This document shows, one piece after another, positions 10,853 to 22,156 of a stretch of 41,076 nt of DNA. The DNA is taken from the NCBI GenBank assembly GCA_023231475.1, contig JALJEE010000267.1, positions 1 to 41,076 on the forward strand. Direction: 5' to 3'. Source of the stretch: Seison nebaliae (Eukaryota > Rotifera > Pararotatoria > Seisonacea > Seisonidae). The position numbers and the translations under genes were made by a program. The notes under the pieces are model-generated. The model saw only the letters and a program-made list of their open reading frames with translations, did not search any database and was not told where the DNA came from. Each line of letters starts with the position of its first letter. The stretch's first letter is position 1.

Positions 10853-12472
10853 ATGAGTTACGAAACTACCGAGGAAAAATGTGATGAGAAGTTGGAGTTG
10901 TCACGAAGTTTCAGGAAATTACTTGATACTCCTGTTTACGCATCTAATACTCTTACAAATCGGATGTTCTCGCGATGCAATTCGAATGGACAGTTTAACT
11001 ATAAAATTCTTGCCAATCTTTATGAGAATACGCGTGTTGCAGTAAATGTTGGATGTGATAAAAGGAATGAGAAAAGAGAAGAAGTCGCAATAAAGTCATT
11101 TGATACAACTCTTCCAGAAATTCATCAGAAATATTTACTTGCACTTCTACGAGAACAAGAGATTCATGGAATACTGAAACATCCAAATATAATAAAAGTG
11201 AAGGAAATTATTAAATGTGACGTGTACGTTCATTTCATTTTACAATATTCTGCATTTGTTGATTTTGAAGCTATCATTGAACGACATAATCGTTTGCCTC
11301 CACATCATGTTGCTCTAATAACTTATCAGTTATCAGCTGCATTGCTCTATATCCATAAACTGAATATAGTCCATCGAGATATAAAGCCATCAAACTTATT
11401 ACTCGGAAATCATGGACAATTATTATTATGTGACATGGGATCTGCTTGTCATACACCTTCATCACGTTGTACAGATGCACATGGAACTCTAGACTATTTG
11501 GCACCGGAAATTTGTACATTCAAAGGTGTTCCTTATGGATTATCTGTCGATATCTGGTCATTGGGTTGTACGATGTTTCAATTAGTTTGTGGTGATGTTC
11601 CCTTTACAAATACATTAAACGGAAGAACGAATATGGAAGGTTTTGTAAGTTCATCAAAAATTGATCATATCAAATCGTCATTGACAACGGAAGATGTTAA
11701 AGAATTACTAGCGAAAGCTCCGAATGAAATTCATTTGAAATTTCCGTTGCCCTTACCTCCAATCAAATATGTTCCAATTAATCTTTCATTTGATTATGAA
11801 GAGAATAAGCAAGTTGAACGACCAATAAAAACAGCCACACCAAATAACTGTAGAAATAAAAAACATTTTCATTATATTCAATCACCCGCAATCAAACGAT
11901 GTAAATTAATGAGTCATCATCCATTCCATAGGAATAATCCTAATTCGGAAGAAGAACAATCGTTTCAACAACGTGTCCGAATTGCTGCCGCTCAACGAAC
12001 ACTTAACTGTTATTCGTTAAAGAAATTTTGTGGTGATAGACATCAATCATTCGACGATTCTTTTATCAATATCGAAACTAACAAAGAAAAAGAGAACACT
12101 ATCCCGAAAGATTCATTGACTTTATCAATGACTGAAATATCGAAAGATGAATGTATTTCTAATGCTACTAAATATTTTAATTGTTTATTATTAGAAATTA
12201 ATCCGGAGAAACGACCGAAAATAGAAAAGATCATCAAACATAAATGGTTAATGGAACATTTGAATTATCGATTATATCCGAACAATTACCAATGTAATAA
12301 TCATCTTACATCAATCTACTCACACAATATTCAAGATATTAATCAATCAACCTTAAATCATAATGATTTAAATTATGAAAAAGTACAAGGATTTAATATT
12401 CTCGAATATATATTACCGGAAAATACTGTTCTTCAGGCTACTGTTCGTTGCGTTGAAGTTCATTTCAGTTAA
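10853..12472 (+). CDS. Atypical serine/threonine protein kinase
   Basis: Single exon of 539 aa. The ATG at 10853 is used because the frame upstream of it begins only at a TTG. Kinase landmarks are VAIK with Lys81, an alpha-C Glu in LLREQEIHGIL, HRDIKPSN with Asp176, DMG in place of DFG at Asp194, APE at 217-219, and DIWSLGCTMFQLVCGDVPF. The glycine-rich loop is missing: the expected place reads ILANLYENTRVAV with no Gly. About 190 residues, basic and Asn/His-rich, interrupt the C-lobe before subdomain XI (INPEKRPKIEKIIKHKWL). The activation segment faintly resembles GRK/AGC kinases, but no subfamily is secure. All phosphotransfer residues are present, so activity is plausible. The gene is convergent with RBM19, with 151 bases between stops. 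Confidence 0.85.
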   Translation: MSYETTEEKCDEKLELSRSFRKLLDTPVYASNTLTNRMFSRCNSNGQFNYKILANLYENTRVAVNVGCDKRNEKREEVAIKSFDTTLPEIHQKYLLALLREQEIHGILKHPNIIKVKEIIKCDVYVHFILQYSAFVDFEAIIERHNRLPPHHVALITYQLSAALLYIHKLNIVHRDIKPSNLLLGNHGQLLLCDMGSACHTPSSRCTDAHGTLDYLAPEICTFKGVPYGLSVDIWSLGCTMFQLVCGDVPFTNTLNGRTNMEGFVSSSKIDHIKSSLTTEDVKELLAKAPNEIHLKFPLPLPPIKYVPINLSFDYEENKQVERPIKTATPNNCRNKKHFHYIQSPAIKRCKLMSHHPFHRNNPNSEEEQSFQQRVRIAAAQRTLNCYSLKKFCGDRHQSFDDSFINIETNKEKENTIPKDSLTLSMTEISKDECISNATKYFNCLLLEINPEKRPKIEKIIKHKWLMEHLNYRLYPNNYQCNNHLTSIYSHNIQDINQSTLNHNDLNYEKVQGFNILEYILPENTVLQATVRCVEVHFS

Positions 12473-12613
12473 AATACTAATTGTTGTACAGAAGTAACAC
12501 TAACTATATCACATATCAGAATGCTGCCAATCTTATTCAATTAGGTAATTCTTACCAATTTTATCAGTTTAATATTTTTCAACTTTTCTTAACTTCTCCA
12601 GAATGTAGTGTAA

Positions 12614-12619
12614 AATAAA
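12614..12619 (+). terminator. Poly(A) signal AATAAA of the kinase gene
   Basis: AATAAA lies about 142 nt after the kinase stop and five bases before the RBM19 stop codon on the other strand, so the two transcripts probably overlap at their 3' ends. Confidence 0.5.
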
Positions 12620-12623
12620 TTTT

Positions 12624-15250
12624 TTATTCTGTTACAAATTTTAAATCCTTACTCATCATTCGTCGATTCTTTTTGGATGAATGATTTGATGGAAAATTTG
12701 TTCGTTTACGAATTATTTCTAAATTTTCTTCGTCCGCATTCGCCCATTCTAGAACCAGACGACGACCGTATAAATGAGTGGATGGAGCAATTAACTCAAA
12801 CGCTTGAATTGAGGAATTCACATCAGCGAATTCAACAAAACCAAATCCTCGGTGTTCATTTCGATTATCTTGACTTCTTTCTAATTGAATATTTCCTGTT
12901 AATTTTGCTGGTAATCGTACACTCACCAACTTTCCAAAAGTTTCGAAGAGACTTCGGATTTCTTGGGAATTTGCTTGAAATGGAATATTGCGAACACATA
13001 TCTTTTTACAACCTTCTTTCCTCCCAATCTTCACCAATTTTCTTCGTTTCTTAAAATCATCTTCAGAATTATTGTTTTCATTCGATTTTGTTGCAGAATA
13101 TTCGATTTTCATTTTAAATTTATCAATTTCTTTATCTTGTAATGATTTAATAGCGTCTAATGCCTCTTCTTTTGTATTGAAATGAACGAAAGCATAACCA
13201 ATAGATTGTAATTTGCGAAGAGTATCGCCTGTCTCATTCACTTGACTTTTCAACTCTTTCGCAACGACCACTTCTTTTAATTTACCATAAACACCGAATA
13301 ACGAACGAAGATCATCTTCCGTCGTTTTATATGGAAGATTTTTCACCAATAATCGTTTAGAGGCAATATCCAAATCATCTTTAACATTTTCAATTAAAGT
13401 TTCTTCATTCGCCATTTCTTTCTCTGTCTCTTTCTTATTAAACAATTCACTATGAGTCTTTTCAATTAATGCTTTTTCTTTTGTACAACATATTTCTTTA
13501 TGATTCTTCGGTTCGTTCAATAACCCAATAGGTGCCCATTCCAATAGTATGAGACTGTCATGAAAATTAGAATAAGAATTTCGAAGAAACGACCGTTTAG
13601 CTAATTGTTCATCTTTAAATTCGACAATAGCACAGCAACCGTGTTCAGGTAATATCAATTTTTCAGGTGGAGAAAAAAAAGAGTGTCGATCGTTTTGTGA
13701 CGATAATTTTTCTGTTGTTAATTCCTTCCAAACTTTTCCCTTATCGCCCATTTTATTTAGTATCTTTTCGTGACATATTCCACTCAATTTTTCGAATAAA
13801 CTCAATCTGGTGGCTTGCGGAGGTATATTCTTTACAAGAAAAACGGTTTTCGACCGTTCAACCTTTTCATTCATCTAACAAAAAGAAAATTTTGAAAGTT
13901 GTTAAACGGAAACTAACATTTATTAGGGAATCAACATCGACTCCTTTCTCTTCTAAAAAATCTTTCGTTTCTTTTACAATTTTCGCCTCAGCTAACGACA
14001 ATCGAATACCTAAATCTTCCTTCGTATTTGGTAATAAGAGTTCCTCCTTCGAGACACCTAATTCCTTTGCTGTCGCTTCAGCTATAAGATTAGAATTGAG
14101 AAATAATGTATTCCATGAATAAGATGTGGAATTTTCTTTCTTTTTCTCGATCTTATTCTTCTGTTGAAACGATTTACCAGTAGAATGGATTCTACCGATT
14201 TCTTCTGGTGTTTTCTTGGTAGCTTGTGCCGGATGCAAATATATGACTCGTCCTTTGAAATCTTTTCGATTCAATCCTTCGTAAGCTTTAATTGCATTGT
14301 GTGAGAACATGAATGTCACATAGCCGAAACCTTTCGGTTTTTGAATAAACGTATCAAATGGAATTTTCACTTCTGATAAATTTCCTGAAAACAATAAACA
14401 ATTATAAAGATTCTTTCAAAAATTTTGAACCATACTCTTCGAATAATCTTTGTAAATCCTCTTCTTTTGTATTAAAGGATAAATTTCTGATAAATAATCT
14501 CCCCGTCTGCAAGAGTAATTTTAATTTAATAATAGTAAAATAGTAAAATAATAATAGTGAATATAATTAGAAACGGAAAATGAAAAACTTCACATAAAAG
14601 ATTTATATCATCAGACGACAAACTTGTGGTTTTCCCATTAAATGTTTTCTCATCAAAATCTTCCGATTTCGTTTCACAATTTTCATTAACTTTTGTTAAT
14701 TCTTCTTTCAGTTTAACTAATTCTTCACTTTTATCATATTCATAAAGGAATTCTTCAAATTCCACCGATTCTATCAACTTTTAATGAAAATTAAATGGGA
14801 GACGATAGCTAATTATTTCCAACTTCTTTACCAATAATTTCGTGTAAACATTTCAATCGAATATGAACATCATTCGGTTTCAAACCCTTCTTCTTGTCAA
14901 TTTCTTTCAATTCATTTCTTGTTTTCTTATTCCAATTAAATTTTTTCTTCTTTTCTCGATCACCTAAACATTTCTCAACAGCAATTCGACTTGTGTTTAT
15001 AAATGTCTTATCGAAATATTGGAGTGCTGTCGCTGCGACATCTTCATTCTCATATCCAACAATTGCACATCTTTTAAATTTTCCTTCTTTATTTTTTAGA
15101 AGAAAAATATCAGTTACTGTACCGCATTTAGTAAAATGTTGTTTTAATCCATTTTCACTTATCTATAAATCGACAGAAAACGAAATGAATTTCATTTCAT
15201 TAAATCAAATTAACTTTCTCTGGTAAACCTCTGACAAACAAACGAGACAT
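12624..15250 (-). CDS. RBM19: RBM19/MRD1, multiple-RRM ribosome-biogenesis factor
   Basis: Six exons on the minus strand: 15250-15215, 15162-14824, 14777-14589, 14506-14431, 14384-13918 and 13874-12624. Introns are 52, 46, 82, 46 and 43 nt. The joined frame is 785 aa with all phases consistent. Five RRMs are seen: MSRLFVRGLPEK at the N-terminus, TGRLFIRNLSFN, KTVFLVKNIPPQ, KRLLVKNLPYKTTEDDLRSL and KKICVRNIPFQA with GFGFVEFAD. RNP2 and RNP1 motifs are intact in most. RBM19/Mrd1 acts in the nucleolus in small-subunit processome assembly and 18S pre-rRNA cleavage. Yeast Mrd1 has five RRMs and vertebrate RBM19 six, so this form is Mrd1-like. The initiator ATG sits inside RRM1, as in the family. 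The C-terminus is Lys/Arg-rich. Confidence 0.93.
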
Positions 15251-16870
15251 GAAAATAAACGTGGTCGACTTTTTGAACTGAGATTTTGAGCCTTATTTTT
15301 AATTAAACACCTTTTAACAAATTGTTAATAAACCATTAATGTGATGTTAGGCCTAGTAAGTATTATAGCCTTCCATAATACCCAGTCGTGCATTGTAATC
15401 AGAAGCATGACACTAAAACTAATTTGTAAAATTAAAAAAAACTAACAAGTAACTAACAAAGACTTTGTAATTATGAAAACTCAGCGCCGGAGTGTACGGA
15501 TCACCGATTATTCAAATAAATTAGTAAACTTCAATCTTCAAACAACTTGTGTCCAATTATATTATTGGATGAATGAATAATTAATAACAATAAATTAATG
15601 AACTAGATTTTAAGGTTGATGAGAAAATAAGCAGGCGTCTAATGTGTTAAATTACGTATTATATCCGAAAAGAATTTTATTTTAAAAACACTATTCACTT
15701 TTTGTTAAAATGTTAACTTCTACTGAAATATTTACATTATTCTGCCTTACCTTCGCCTTCTGTAATTGCGTTAGTATTAACTGCAACTTCATATTTGTTG
15801 ATTAACTTATATTTATTAGAAAATTATAGATTCACATTACAAACAGCCGGATTCATTCCATTTCGATAATGGCACTCATGCCATAGACATAGAACAAGGT
15901 AATGTGAAAATAAAAGTTCCGAAATTTAGATTTACGGTATTGTTTTTCTGTCTTATGAAATAATTAATTTTTATATTATGAAGATTAATTACGAAACTTT
16001 TCAAGATGTCGTGAGCGAATACTTACGTTATTCGAGGGAATTACGTTCAAAGTTTTTTTTAAATTATGGTCCATAATATAAATAAATGGTTTTAATGCAA
16101 GTCATTGGTGTTGCAAGGATAGTAGTTACGAAAGCAGCCATAAAAGTCTTTCAAAGATCACTTCATTCAAAGGAGTAGAACATCATAAAGTCAAAGTAGA
16201 TTATTTTAATTATTCTAATGTTAGTACGTAACGTAAGTAATTTTTTATTAGTCTGATAGTGTTGGTTGTGGTGTATTTGGAGTGAAGACATGCTCAACAT
16301 ATACCATAATTTATTCGTTAGTTATTCATTATCTTGTTAACGATTTGCCAATACTTAATCCTTCAAAACTATATTAGTGAGAAAGTTATGTACAAAATTG
16401 AAACAGAAATCTACAAAGACATCGCCAGTTGTCCTCCAAAATATCTGAGTTGTTGTGAGGGATATCTAGCCTTTAAAAGTAATTGTATTCGTTAGTAGGC
16501 ATTCAACATTAATTCTAATATTCAAATTAAAAATAGATGGTAATACAATCCTAAACAACAACGATCTCCTTCTTCAATTACATTCATTAGGTTTATTGGA
16601 TCGAAAATAACTGTAAAAGAATCAAAAATTAATGTTTCTCTTAATAAATTTCATTTATTTTAAAACGTCTAATTTCTTATGGGAAAATTTAACAAAATTA
16701 GCTAATTTTGTTATCTAGATAACTCGGTGAATACTCATTCAGCACTGGTAATAAGTTGCGACCTAATTGCAAAACATACATTTGATAACAACTTATGTTG
16801 ATATAGATTCTATATCAACAACTGTTAAGCACCAAATCAAATTGAATTTCCGAAGTGATATCAGATATGG
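15251..16870. other. Intergenic, no gene recognised
   Basis: About 1.6 kb of AT-rich DNA. The first bases upstream of 15250 presumably carry the RBM19 promoter. From about 16090 to 16250 a short plus-strand stretch (NASHWCCKDSSYES) looks faintly protein-like and could be a decayed 5' part of the hAT relic that follows, but this is weak. Confidence 0.4.
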
Positions 16871-17455
16871 GACATTATTAAAAAGATTAAGAATAAATCT
16901 TCATTGACAAATAGATTATTTAAAGAATTTTTACAAGAAAAGAATATTGCGGACCATCTTCCAGATTAAAATCCTTTCCAAGTTTATTAAAATTCACATC
17001 GGATAAAGAAAATTACATAATTGAACAATATTATCTATCTAACATGTATTATAATTTTCAAAATGTAATTGATCACTAAATCAGCAATTTTCGAGAGCGA
17101 TTTAGCGAATTAAATTCTTCATTATATTACAAATCGACAACATTATTAATATCAAATCCTTTTCAGGAAATAACTTCCGAATTTGGTTTTTTTCGAATGA
17201 CATCCACGATGAATTGAACGTAATGAGATGTGACATTATCATCAGAACGAAATTTGATTATTTTGTTTCTCAAAAAAAAATTATATTGTTTCCTTTTGGC
17301 AATCTTGGCACTGTTCCAATGGAGGATTATCCATTTATTAAGATGGAAGTTGAAAAATATTTTACGATATTTTCTTCAACATGTGTTTGCGAAAGTGCAT
17401 TTTTTTAATGAATTATATTAAGAACCGAAGAAGAGGTTCTCTGCTAGATTCTAAT
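16871..17455 (+). mobile_element. hAT transposase relic (ZBED5/SCAND3-like type)
   Basis: Scattered plus-strand pieces match the C-terminal half of domesticated-type hAT transposases. DIIKKIKNKSSLTNRLFKEF at 16871 fits the family's FIKxxALNxRLFKxL. NFRERFSEL followed by LLISNPF near 17083-17156 fits FxxRFxDL...NPF. DYPFIKMEVEKYFTIFSSTC then CESAFF near 17322-17406 fits the YPxL...FxSTYxCESxFS dimerisation motif, and YIKNRRRGSLLDSN fits xIKxKxRxxLxD. These lie in different frames with stops and frameshifts between them. No terminal inverted repeats were found. It is an old, non-functional copy. Confidence 0.75.
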
Positions 17456-18367
17456 GTAAGATTATAGATAGATTCTCTATAAGATTGTAATTAATGAGAG
17501 TTAAATTAAATAATTGTACTGAAAACTATTCGGATGTAAAATACGAATAAAAGATTTTATTCTTTTTTATTAAATAAAAAATTTATTAAACTAAAAATAA
17601 TTATAATTTACTCACTTACCAACAACACTACTCACAGTGGCTTTGTCAGTGGTTTTCTCATGCGTGCCCACTCCTGTTACCTATATAGAACATATGAGCA
17701 ATTCCAATAAAAAAAATGACAAGAACCAAAATCTATCGTATCAGTTATCATATCACAGTGAATTATTAGCTTATCGTGACCTCCTATTTGTGGGGCTGTA
17801 CAAGTGATTCGTGACCCTAAAATGATGGTACTACATCGTCCATATTATTTAAAAACCTCAGACTCAATATGATTCAAGTTCCCGAACGTTCAATTACCAT
17901 CATCATGACTACTAATTGGAAGCCATCTACTAATTTATCTGCCAAACTTATTCACATAGTGATAAATAATTATAATTATTTGTAATAGTTATATTATAAC
18001 AATCTTAAAAGTCATTGTTATCAATTTTAAAATCTGAAATTTTTTCATTGTGATTTAAATAAAATTAAATTTTTTTAACTGTTCACATGAAATTATTTAA
18101 CAACAACATGTCGTTTTTGTCATTTATTGTTTTGTAATGAAAAAATTTCATCATAATAATAAATGTTTATTAAACTCAAGCTAAAAATCTAAATAGGAAA
18201 TATGACAATCGTTTGAAATTGTTGTATTTGAATGTGCGACTGATAAGGAGGTGATAGAATAATTTTTAAAAAAATAAGACAAAACTTTATAAGCCCAATC
18301 ATCTCATGTCTTACGGTTGAATTGTGGGAATTACAACAAGTGGAAAAGATATAGAGTCTGTTTCAAA
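17456..18367. other. Intergenic, no gene seen
   Basis: About 0.9 kb of AT-rich DNA with no sustained frame. A direct repeat of CAGTGG at 17636 and 17647 might be part of a transposon end but has no visible partner. The region just left of 18368 presumably contains the eRF3 promoter and 5' leader. Confidence 0.4.
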
Positions 18368-20079
18368 ATGAGTAATTCGGAAGACGAATTGGTTGACGAC
18401 ATTCTGAAGGAAGGAGTCGATAAGATAAGGTTGAATGAAATTGTAGAAAACGTGGAGAAGGGTGGGGGTGAAATGCGGACGGAAAAGAAAGTAGTTCCGG
18501 AACAATCAAATGAAAATACTAAATTGGATACATTGAACATTATATTTTGTGGTCATGTTGATGCTGGCAAATCTACCATTAGTGGTCAAATCATGTATTT
18601 GACGGGTATGGTTGATAAAAGAACATTAGAAAAATATGAAAGAGAAGCAAGAGAGAAGAATCGTGAATCATGGTTTGTATGATTTTTTTCAGTTATAACT
18701 TTATATTTGTTCAATGATGATAAAAGTAAATTATTCCAAATCATTAATGAAAGATGGATGATTAAAATTTTATTAGCAATCTCTCTGACGATTTTTTTTA
18801 AAGAAAATATTTTTCTTAACACATTCTTCTCGTTCACTAATTTAATATCATATTTTTAGGTATATCTCATGGATTGTTGATACGAATATTGAAGAAAGGG
18901 AAAAGGGCAAAACAGTAGAAGTAGGAAGAGCTTCTTTTAAAACTGATAAGAAACAGTTTATAATTCTGGATGCACCTGGTCATAAATCATTCGTTCCAAA
19001 TATGATTGGAGGAGCAGCTCAAGCGGATGTGGCCGTGTTAGTTGTATCAGCTCGTAAAGGTGAATTTGAAACTGGATTTGATCGTGGTGGACAGACGAGA
19101 GAACATGCCATGTTAGTGAAGACGGCAGGAGCAAAGCATTTGATTGTACTTGTCAATAAAATGGATGATCCCACCGTCAAATGGGACGAAGAACGATATT
19201 TGAAAATCAAAAAGAATCTCGGTCAATTTTTGAAATCTTGTGGATTTGCCAAACCGAAATATATTCCATGTTCCGGTTTAACCGGCGATTATTTGAAATA
19301 TCCATCAATTATTCCTGAAGCTCAATGGTACAAGGATGAATGTTTAATAACTTATTTGGATGAATTACCCTCAATGAAAAGAAGTAATGATGCAGCTTTA
19401 AGAATACCTATTGTTGATCGTTACAGAGATATGGGTGTGATCGTTTTAGGTAAAGTTGAATCAGGAAGTGTTGCCGTTAATGATAAGATTCTTTTGATGC
19501 CAAATAAGACTAAAGTGGAAGTGACAAATATTTATTTAGATGACGTTGAAATTACGAAAGCGTTGTCAGGAGATAATATCAAATTGAAATTGAAAGGAAT
19601 CGATGAATCTGTTATTTTTTTTATTAATTATTTATAATAATTATTCTTTAAAGGATGTACAAGCTGGTAATGTCCTCTGCAGTTTAGCTAATTATTGTGC
19701 TATTGGCAAAGTGTTTGATGCGGAAGTTGTAATTCTCAATTCAAAATCTATTATATGTCCTGGTTTCTCCGCGGTCCTCCATCTTCAATGTGCTACGAAA
19801 GAAGTATCTTTTAAAGTTAATATTTTCTTTCTTTTAAATTAATCGATATTTTCTTTTTAGGCTATTCTTGCATTAAAAGATAAGAAAACTGGCAAAATTG
19901 TAAAAGGCGAACGTCCTCGCTTTATTCGACAAGATCAAAGTGCGATCGTTCGTTTTGAAGTGAAGGAAGGTTGCATGTGTTTGGAGACTTATAAGAACTT
20001 CTCACAATTGGGTAGGTTTAATATTCGTGATGAAGATATTACACTTGGTATTGGCAAAGTTTTGAAGATTATTGAATAA
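18368..20079 (+). CDS. GSPT1: Translation termination factor eRF3 (GSPT1-like GTPase)
   Basis: Four exons: 18368-18672, 18860-19610, 19654-19815 and 19861-20079. Introns are 187, 43 and 45 nt, and the joined frame is 478 aa. eRF3 is the GTPase partner of eRF1 in peptide release. The G domain is complete: P-loop GHVDAGKST, the eRF3 signature YLTGMVDKRTLEKYERE, EKGKTVEVGR in switch I, DAPGHKSFVPNMIGGA, and NKMDDPTVKW. Two beta-barrel domains follow and end at GIGKVLKIIE. The N-terminal extension is only about 58 residues, acidic, with no recognisable poly(A)-binding-protein (PAM2) motif. The ATG at 18368 is chosen because the frame upstream of it has no ATG and starts only at a TTG. Confidence 0.96.
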
Positions 20080-20961
20080 ATAATAAATTGAGTAAAATCG
20101 GTGAAATAATCGTATTCAATGAGAAGGATAAAACTGCCCTAGGGAATATGTGGAGATGAAACTTCAACTCTAAAATATTCTTAACAAATTATTTATTCTG
20201 AAAATTTTATTAATCTACAAAAGAATGAATATTCTTCTTATATCTTAATTTAATGACGAATAAAATTTCATTTCTATCGCTTCATTATTTCAACATACTG
20301 GAATTTCTTAAACGTGAAATATCGAGACCAAATCAAAAGTATTTGACGTTATAGTGATAAAAAAGAAGTCATTAATTTCTTTAATATTTGGGACGATTGC
20401 ACTTGAATTTCAGTCAAGCTCATTCTCAAATTGTAAATAAGGAAGAAAATTATTGTTATGATTTTTTCCAATCTCATTTTATTAACAAGTTCATTGAGTT
20501 TCTACCTAAACAAATAATTTTTCTAAAGAGCTATGGAATATTTCATTTAGGAAATTGGAAATTAATTGTTATATGGACGAATTTGATCAAATTATATATG
20601 TATATTCCGTTTACTAACTTATAAAGTTAGTATTATTATTGTTAGTAATATTAAGTATTAGAAGAATTTTTTTGAATAGTTGATAGAATTAAAATTTTCA
20701 AGTATCCTCTCAAAATGTTTTTACTGAAAATATTTTTTTTTCGTTTCTCAAATCTTTTGAAAACTTTTCATTGTAAATAGAATAATTGTTCAATTAGAAG
20801 TGTTTCCATGAGAAAAATTTATTAATTATACATTGTTGATAATTTATCATATTTTACGCTGGACATTATTAAGATTAGAAAATAAGATTTATTTGTTAAC
20901 CAAACAGGATTTAAGAAACAGAATTAAATCCGAAAACAATTCCAAATATATTCTCTAAAAA
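20080..20961. other. Intergenic, no gene seen
   Basis: About 0.9 kb of AT-rich sequence. AATAAA-like signals right after 20079 probably end the eRF3 transcript. The longest open stretch (near 20388) has no ATG start and no family resemblance. Confidence 0.45.
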
Positions 20962-21192
20962 ATGAGTTCGATTCGTGATTCAACAATCTATCATAATGAC
21001 GATTGGGAAGAACAAAGAATGAATAATTTACGGATGGAATACATTGATGATAAAGATGATGTAGATATGCAACAAGCTAGATGGGAATATTACCAAGAAC
21101 TACTCTTCAAACGATTATTCATTTTATTCATTGTCATATTCATCGTTCTATTGGGAATATTATGTTATCTGGTCTACTTGTTAGTGACATAA
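20962..21192 (+). CDS. Small tail-anchored membrane protein, 76 aa, unknown
   Basis: ATG at 20962 in an AAAATG context, stop at 21190-21192. The first 49 residues are hydrophilic and acidic (EYIDDKDDVDMQQARWEYYQ), with a basic step LFKR. About 23 strongly hydrophobic residues follow (LFILFIVIFIVLLGILCYLV) and end with LLVT. This is the layout of a C-terminally anchored single-pass protein, comparable in form to micropeptides such as the sarcolamban/phospholamban group, but no sequence identity with them is claimed. The stop codon is one base from the stop of NUDT19 on the opposite strand. Confidence 0.55.
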   Translation: MSSIRDSTIYHNDDWEEQRMNNLRMEYIDDKDDVDMQQARWEYYQELLFKRLFILFIVIFIVLLGILCYLVYLLVT

Positions 21193-21193
21193 A

Positions 21194-22156
21194 TTATGGA
21201 ACGTCATCAATTATTGATTGGACACCCTTTAATTCAAAATTCCATTTATCTCTTATATATAAACAATGATCTTCCGAATGATTCTTTGAATTTTTTGGAA
21301 ATTGGGAAATTCTAATTTTCTCTTTTCGTCCATTCTCATTTTCAATCGATCTCCATTCCATATGAGGTAACCAAGATTTTCTTTCTCGATAATTACCCAA
21401 TCTATTTAAAACTTCCAATAAAATTTTCATAGTTGGTGTATATTTTAATAATCTGGAACATTCATAAAATTGCGGAGGAGCCAAATTAATTTTCTTATTT
21501 TTGAACAATTCTAACGCTTCAAATGGAGAGAATGTTTGGAAATCAATCGCTTCTTCATTTGTCAGTTTTTTCACTAATTCACTTTCGAACGGGAAGATTG
21601 CCAATAACTCCTTCGAACGACGAATAGGTAAAAGATAGAAATTTGTATCAAATCTTCTAGTTGGAATATATCCGATATCTTTATTAGTTTTTGGAGTTGT
21701 CCATTTATTCCATAAAAATAAATTGTTTAATTTTAATCTGATTGAAGCCTCTTCACAAATTTCCAGAAATTTTTTCTTTTCTGACATCATATCCGAGTAT
21801 AATTTAATAAGCTTATCCTCTGTTAGAAGATTCTCACATAGTAGTGTTCCACTTTCTTCAAACAATTCTCGGAGAACTCCAACTCGAGACATGTAATCAT
21901 CATATTTACATATCTTTCTAAAACTTTTATTGGAATCAGTCGATAGATCAATCTTTCCACCTGGCCACACATAAATATTGGGCATAAATTCTGCCTTTGT
22001 ATTTCTTTGCATGAACAACAATTGGTAATCACAATATTTATCATCAATGTTTTCATTCACAACTAATCGATTCAGACTCTCATAATGTTTATGATGAGTT
22101 TGTAAGATAGAACGATCGATAACTAACAATATTGTCGATGCTTTTGTCGGTTTCAT
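21194..22156 (-). CDS. NUDT19: NUDT19-like Nudix hydrolase (acyl-CoA/CoA diphosphatase)
   Basis: Single exon of 320 aa. The ATG at 22156 is preferred because the frame reaching further upstream would have to start at GTG. The Nudix box is split by an insert, as typical of NUDT19: FMPNIYVWPGGKIDL (Gly66-Gly67), about 28 residues, then RVGVLRELFEESG (Arg96, Glu97, Glu100, Glu101). The downstream FLWNKWTTP and RRFDTNFYLL motifs are NUDT19 hallmarks. NUDT19 hydrolyses CoA and acyl-CoA to 3',5'-ADP and phosphopantetheine in peroxisomes. The C-terminus here (SIIDDVP) is not a classical PTS1 tripeptide, so peroxisomal targeting is not evident. The gene is divergent from MTHFSD copy 1. Confidence 0.88.
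   Translation of the reverse strand: MKPTKASTILLVIDRSILQTHHKHYESLNRLVVNENIDDKYCDYQLLFMQRNTKAEFMPNIYVWPGGKIDLSTDSNKSFRKICKYDDYMSRVGVLRELFEESGTLLCENLLTEDKLIKLYSDMMSEKKKFLEICEEASIRLKLNNLFLWNKWTTPKTNKDIGYIPTRRFDTNFYLLPIRRSKELLAIFPFESELVKKLTNEEAIDFQTFSPFEALELFKNKKINLAPPQFYECSRLLKYTPTMKILLEVLNRLGNYRERKSWLPHMEWRSIENENGRKEKIRISQFPKNSKNHSEDHCLYIRDKWNFELKGVQSIIDDVP

Noticed and set aside
20388-20624. 78-codon frame between eRF3 and the small membrane protein
   Set aside because: No ATG start and Phe/Ile/Lys composition typical of AT-rich noncoding DNA.
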